The notes under the pieces are model-generated. The model was not told the DNA's origin. It searched no databases and worked only from the letters and a program-made list of their open reading frames with translations. A stretch of DNA of 64,000 nucleotides from Flavobacterium luminosum (GTDB lineage: Bacteria > Bacteroidota > Bacteroidia > Flavobacteriales > Flavobacteriaceae): positions 62,001-126,000 of the forward strand of contig NZ_JAMLJM010000005.1 in NCBI RefSeq assembly GCF_023635005.1. The letters run 5' to 3'. Below are positions 60,012 to 64,000 of this stretch, piece by piece. Position 1 is the first letter of the stretch. Each line of letters starts with the position of its first letter. Position numbers and translations under genes: made by a program.

Positions 60012-61268
60012 TTACCATTCGTTTACTTTGTTGGCATCCATCTTTACAAAAATGAACAGTAATATGGTAAACGCCCATAAACTGGATCCTCCATAGGATA
60101 AGAATGGCAAAGGAACTCCAATGGTAGGGAAAATACCAATTACCATAGAAATATTGACAACAAAGTGGGTAAACAATACGGAGGCAACCCCATAGCCGTA
60201 AATTCTACTAAATTTAGTTTTTTGATTTTCTGCTAAGTACAAAATACGCAGTAGTAAAGCCACATAAAGAAGAATTAAAACAGCAGAACCAACAAAACCC
60301 CATTCTTCTCCAACTGTCGTAAAAATATAATCGGTATGTTGTTCGGGTACAAAATTCCCTTTTGTTTGCGTTCCTTCCAAATAACCTTTGCCAAGCCAAC
60401 CTCCGGAACCGATAGCTATTTTAGATTGGTTGGTGTTATAACCAACTCCAGCCATATCTACTTCTCTCCCAAAAAGAACATTAAAACGATCTCTATGATG
60501 TTGTTTGAATACGTTTTCGAAGACATAATCTACAGATAAGGCGAAACCAACCATTACAATTAAAACTGTTGCACTAGCAATAATATTACGATGAATAGGA
60601 CGCGATCTCAGATAATGAATTGCTACACCAGCAAAAATAAGTAGTACTACGTATAGAGGTTTGAGCAATAAGGCCATTAAAAATAAAGCTACTGCAAAAA
60701 ATCCTGTCCATAAATACCATGAGGGAAGACCTTCACGATTTAATACAAAGATGAACATGGTAAAGATAAGGGCACTTCCTGGGTCAGGTTGTGGTAATAT
60801 TAATAAAATAGGCAAGGCAATGATTAGTAAACCAATGAGTTGATGGTTAAAGTTTTTTAAATTTACCTGTGAATCGCTTAAATATTTTGCTAACGCTAAT
60901 GCCGTTGCTGCTTTAGCAAATTCGGAAGGTTGTATCGTGAAAGAACCAATGGCATACCAACAACGTTGTCCGGCAACCGTTTTACCAAAGATGAAAAGTC
61001 CGGCAAGTAAGACCAAAGATGCTCCAAAAAAGACACTGGCAAAACGTTCATAAATTTTAGCATCAATGGTAAGAATTATGAAAATCAAAACAATGTTACA
61101 GCCAATAAAAATTAACTGTTTTCCATAATTTTGAGTAATGTCAAAAATATAATTGGATTCTGGTGTAATATCAGCGGAATAGATGTTCATCCAACCTAAT
61201 ATTACCAGTGCCATATATAAAATTACGGTAATCCAATCGATGTTATTTTTAACACTTTGATTTTTCAT
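60012..61268 (-). CDS. rodA: Rod shape-determining protein RodA (SEDS glycosyltransferase)
   Basis: 418 residues with about ten membrane helices. RodA polymerises lipid II glycan strands together with PBP2 during elongation. SEDS motifs are present: QPSEFAKAATALALAKYL, PQPDPGSALIF, WLGKGYLEGTQTKGNFVPEQHTDYIFTTVGEEWGFVGS (with the catalytic-loop Asp) and GVPLPFLSYGGSS. It starts directly at the PBP2 stop and is the last gene of mreC-mreD-mrdA-rodA. Confidence 0.96.
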   Translation of the reverse strand: MKNQSVKNNIDWITVILYMALVILGWMNIYSADITPESNYIFDITQNYGKQLIFIGCNIVLIFIILTIDAKIYERFASVFFGASLVLLAGLFIFGKTVAGQRCWYAIGSFTIQPSEFAKAATALALAKYLSDSQVNLKNFNHQLIGLLIIALPILLILPQPDPGSALIFTMFIFVLNREGLPSWYLWTGFFAVALFLMALLLKPLYVVLLIFAGVAIHYLRSRPIHRNIIASATVLIVMVGFALSVDYVFENVFKQHHRDRFNVLFGREVDMAGVGYNTNQSKIAIGSGGWLGKGYLEGTQTKGNFVPEQHTDYIFTTVGEEWGFVGSAVLILLYVALLLRILYLAENQKTKFSRIYGYGVASVLFTHFVVNISMVIGIFPTIGVPLPFLSYGGSSLWAFTILLFIFVKMDANKVNEW

Positions 61269-63218
61269 TTACACTGAAGTTGAAGTAGTTTGTGCTTTCT
61301 TAATAGAATCTAATTTCTTTTGATTTTTAACTCTTTGAACCGAATCTTTGCGTACTTTGATTCGGTACATCGAGTCGACATATTTTCTTGAGAATTTATT
61401 GTACTCGTGTTGTAAACTACGATTCATCATATTCTCCTCTCTGACCTTATTGGTAACTTTTCCTTTAATGTATTTTTCAACCATCAAAGAAGTAATCGGT
61501 CCTGCAATAGTTGCGCCATAACCTCCATTTTCTACAAATACGGCTATAGCAATTTTTGGATCATTTTTAGGTGCAAAAGCTACAAATATAGAGTGGTCTT
61601 CTAGTTGAACTCTTTTACCATTGATTTTAGCAAAGTTTTCAGCAGTTCCTGTTTTACCACACATTTCGATACCTTCAACTCCCAGAAAATAAGCTGTTCC
61701 TTTTTTATAAACTTCAGCCAAACCTTCAACAACGGGTTTGTAATATTTAGGATCTATAGAAGTTGTGTGTTTTGTTCTGAATTTCGCATCTATAGGTTTT
61801 CCTTTAATCTTTTTAATGATATGAGGAGTGTAATAGTAACCTCTGTTGGCTATGGTAGCCATCATATTAGCCAGTTGGATTGGGGTCATTAGAACTTCAC
61901 CTTGTCCAATTGAATTCGAAATGATTGCAGTAGATCTCCAACCACCATTTGGATAAATTCGCTCGTAGGTTTTTGATGTCGGCAAGTTACCTCTTCTTCC
62001 AGTTGGCAAATCGTATCCCATGAATTGTCCAAGTCCAAAAGTTTTTAAGTGTTGACTCCAATGATCTACCCCAATAGAAGGAGTACTGTATTTATCGATA
62101 CTGCGCAAGTAAGCATTTGCAAAATAAGTGTTGCACGATTTAGCAATACCCATATGAAGTTTTCGCATACCGCCTCCACAGTGGCATCTCATAAAGCGTC
62201 CACGTCCATAACTAAAACCACCACGGCAGGCAAAAGCAGTCGAAGTATCGATAACTTGTTCTTGCAATCCAGCCAAAGCAGTTAGTATTTTAAAAGGTGA
62301 CCCTGGTGGATATTCTGCTAGTAAACTTCTGTCGTATAGAGGCTTTGCTATAGAATCGTTGTATAATTTTGTGTAATTTCTTGATCTTTGACGGCCCACT
62401 AAAATAGCGGGATCATAAGAAGGTGCTGTTACTAGACATAAAATTTCACCCGTTTTAGGTTCAATAGCGATAATTCCACCACGTTTATTCTTCATTAATG
62501 CTTCACCGTATTTTTGTAGTTCCGCATCAATAGTTAAGGTGATGTCTTTTCCTTGTAGGGCAATCGTATCGTATTTTCCTTCTTTGTAAGGTCCAATTTC
62601 TCGATTAAAGCGGTCTCTTTGTATGTGTTTTACTCCTTTTTGGCCGCGGAGTATTTCTTCATACATTTCTTCAACACCTTGTTTCCCAATTAAATCACCA
62701 CTTTTGTAATATGGATTTTTGTTGATGATGGCATCGTTTACCTGTGTGATGAATCCAAAAACATTGGCACCAACACTTACTTGATAATCGCGAAGGGAAC
62801 GTTTTTGAATGTAGAAACCTTCAAATTTTCTTTCCTTTTCTTGAAAAGCGGCGTACTCAAGTTTGTTCAATTGTCCTAAAAACACTGATGGTAGGAGCGG
62901 GCTGTATACCACAGCTTTATCAAGACGTTTCTGGAAATCTTCTTTGGTAATATTAAGTAATTTACAAAATTCTAAAGTATCAAGGTTTTTAATTTCCCTT
63001 GGAACAACCATGATATCATAAGAAGGTTGATTGGCTACAAGTAAATTGCCATTACGATCATAAATATACCCTCGCTCGGGATATTCGTATTTGATTTTGA
63101 TGGAGATATTTTCCGATTTCAGTTTTAATTCTTCATCGATTATTTGTAAATAAAAAAGCCTTGCTATGATTAAAATAGCAGAAACTATTATCATACCAGG
63201 AAGTAGTAGCTTTCTCAT
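61269..63218 (-). CDS. mrdA: Penicillin-binding protein 2 (elongation transpeptidase)
   Basis: 649 residues. One N-terminal membrane helix (LLLPGMIIVSAILIIARLFYLQII) is followed by the pedestal/dimerisation domain (YEYPERGYIYDRNGNLLVANQPSYDIMV) and the transpeptidase domain with the active-site motifs S307PFK, SCN at 361-363 and KTG in MCGKTGTAENFA. Cross-links peptidoglycan with RodA. Odd point: Cys331, Cys345, His346 and Cys347 cluster between the first two motifs and could bind zinc, as reported for some PBP2 proteins. Its start overlaps the mreD stop by 4 bases. Confidence 0.95.
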   Translation of the reverse strand: MRKLLLPGMIIVSAILIIARLFYLQIIDEELKLKSENISIKIKYEYPERGYIYDRNGNLLVANQPSYDIMVVPREIKNLDTLEFCKLLNITKEDFQKRLDKAVVYSPLLPSVFLGQLNKLEYAAFQEKERKFEGFYIQKRSLRDYQVSVGANVFGFITQVNDAIINKNPYYKSGDLIGKQGVEEMYEEILRGQKGVKHIQRDRFNREIGPYKEGKYDTIALQGKDITLTIDAELQKYGEALMKNKRGGIIAIEPKTGEILCLVTAPSYDPAILVGRQRSRNYTKLYNDSIAKPLYDRSLLAEYPPGSPFKILTALAGLQEQVIDTSTAFACRGGFSYGRGRFMRCHCGGGMRKLHMGIAKSCNTYFANAYLRSIDKYSTPSIGVDHWSQHLKTFGLGQFMGYDLPTGRRGNLPTSKTYERIYPNGGWRSTAIISNSIGQGEVLMTPIQLANMMATIANRGYYYTPHIIKKIKGKPIDAKFRTKHTTSIDPKYYKPVVEGLAEVYKKGTAYFLGVEGIEMCGKTGTAENFAKINGKRVQLEDHSIFVAFAPKNDPKIAIAVFVENGGYGATIAGPITSLMVEKYIKGKVTNKVREENMMNRSLQHEYNKFSRKYVDSMYRIKVRKDSVQRVKNQKKLDSIKKAQTTSTSV

Positions 63219-63721
63219 TTTTTAGTGGGCTTGAATAAATAGATGATTAGTATACTAACTAATAACGTAAATACTGTGGTTCCAATTGTTCTTAGTAGTG
63301 CATCTAATATAAAATCGAATTTAAAAAACTCTAATAAGAACAATAATAAGTGGTGTGTAAGTATTGAAATAAAAATGAATGTAAATCTTTCAGGAGAAAG
63401 ACGATCATTGATTTTAATAGTTTGATATTCATAACTTAATCCGAAAGCAAATCGGAAGAAAGCAGGTCGTATTTGAGCTAAAATTAAACAAGCTGTTGCG
63501 TGAACTCCTCCAGAATTGGAGAAAATATCCATTGTTAAACCTAAAAAGAAACTGGCAATAAGTAAACCGGACTTATTGGTGTTAACCGGATAGAGTAAAA
63601 TAAATAGGATATAAGGATAGGGATTCAAAAAGCCAAACAGGTTAATGTTATTGAAAATTATTACCTGTGCTGCAATAAGAAAAACAAAACGAATGATATT
63701 AAATAATAAAGTGCTATTCAT
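63215..63721 (-). CDS. mreD: Rod shape-determining protein MreD
   Basis: 168 residues with five hydrophobic segments and few charged residues, the usual MreD size. Features: FLNPYPYILFILLYPVNTNKSGLLIASFFLGLTMDIFSNSGGVHATACLILAQIRP, with the TMDIFSNSGG turn common in Bacteroidetes MreD. MreD links MreC to the membrane and the elongasome. It overlaps mreC by 8 bases and mrdA by 4, so the three are translated as a unit. Confidence 0.92.
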   Translation of the reverse strand: MNSTLLFNIIRFVFLIAAQVIIFNNINLFGFLNPYPYILFILLYPVNTNKSGLLIASFFLGLTMDIFSNSGGVHATACLILAQIRPAFFRFAFGLSYEYQTIKINDRLSPERFTFIFISILTHHLLLFLLEFFKFDFILDALLRTIGTTVFTLLVSILIIYLFKPTKK

Positions 63722-64000
63722 TTGGTTTAGTTTCGGCTTCTAATTTGTTAATTTCATCAATGTCTTTATTATTGATAATATAAACATGGTTAAGATTGGT
63801 CATGTCATTGAATAATCGAACATCTACTGTGTAGTAGTTGGTCTTAGTATCCATATATATTTTATCGATAATTCCTACTGGTATATTTTCTGGGAAAATT
63901 TTGGATATACCTCCTGTTACAATCGTATCTCCTTTTCTAACGGAAGCCAACCTTGGAATTTCAACCAATTGCACATATCCAGCATTTTTGGCTGTCCAAA
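63714..64000 (-). CDS. mreC: Rod shape-determining protein MreC, C-terminal part (runs off right edge)
   Basis: About 95 C-terminal residues are visible; the frame is open to base 64000 and the start lies beyond the window. The sequence has the C-terminal MreC sheet (RLASVRKGDTIVTGGISKIFPENIPVGIIDKI, then VDVRLFNDMTNLNHVYIINN). MreC forms filaments that connect MreB, MreD and PBP2 in the periplasm. It is upstream of mreD, with an 8-base overlap, so mreB probably lies further upstream on this strand. Confidence 0.93.
   Translation of the reverse strand, partial: WTAKNAGYVQLVEIPRLASVRKGDTIVTGGISKIFPENIPVGIIDKIYMDTKTNYYTVDVRLFNDMTNLNHVYIINNKDIDEINKLEAETKPNE

Overview
The window is ordinary chromosomal sequence from a low-GC member of the Flavobacteriaceae, most likely Flavobacterium or a close relative. 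The sequence evidence is a set of -7 boxes of the form TAnnTTTG, several with a TTTG/TTG element exactly 19 bases upstream (rplM, tRNA-Gln, tRNA-Phe); few recognisable Shine-Dalgarno sites; an rplM-rpsI-rpsB-tsf operon; a GYDIA-type GHMP kinase within a mevalonate pathway; a DUF5686-type protein; and many secreted proteins whose signal peptides end in AQ. I see no insertion sequence, prophage, CRISPR array or island boundary.

Layout. 1-5.5 kb: start of a DUF5686-like gene, a secreted Ppx/GppA-like protein, frr and pyrH, then an Aer-type PAS protein and an MFS exporter. 5.5-9.4 kb: a roadblock-like protein, a queuosine-precursor transporter and the operon rplM-rpsI-rpsB-tsf, with a structured leader before rpsB and a hairpin between rpsB and tsf. 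9.6-16.8 kb: a LacI regulator, an sdpR-sdpI pair with a perfect operator palindrome, polA, a phosphoesterase, a cysteine-free thioredoxin-fold protein and a polysaccharide deacetylase. 16.9-24.7 kb: a large DUF2723 membrane protein, tRNA-Gln(UUG), fbp, an M48 peptidase, a GNAT enzyme and an aspartate kinase. 25-31.5 kb: a 1135-residue envelope protein, a lysine-rich secreted protein ending in a PBCV basic adaptor-like motif, a glycerophosphodiesterase, a BaiN-type flavoprotein and TspO.

31.5-43.2 kb holds most of an isoprenoid route: mevalonate diphosphate decarboxylase, mevalonate kinase and a UbiA prenyltransferase on the plus strand, then a GYDIA GHMP kinase and class II HMG-CoA reductase on the minus strand. 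Between them lie an RluB-like pseudouridine synthase, tRNA-Phe(GAA), coaX, a predicted porin-like protein, lptC and a PpiD/SurA-like foldase. 43.4-51.4 kb looks like a peptide-use locus: dipeptidyl peptidase IV, three consecutive POT-family peptide transporters and two secreted thioredoxin-fold proteins. 51.4-64 kb is envelope biology: ComEC, an NlpC/P60 lipoprotein, lpxB, surE, a tail-specific protease, a coiled-coil secreted protein, a NUC-family nuclease lipoprotein, and the shape operon mreC-mreD-mrdA-rodA, which runs off the right edge.

The window is mainly housekeeping, and I do not see a clearly new multi-gene system. The points most worth checking are the second POT transporter (TM7 glutamate replaced by lysine, plus a periplasmic insertion), the rpsB leader structure, the sdpR operator, the unassigned 1135-residue envelope protein, the lysine-rich adaptor protein, and the redox-dead thioredoxin folds.
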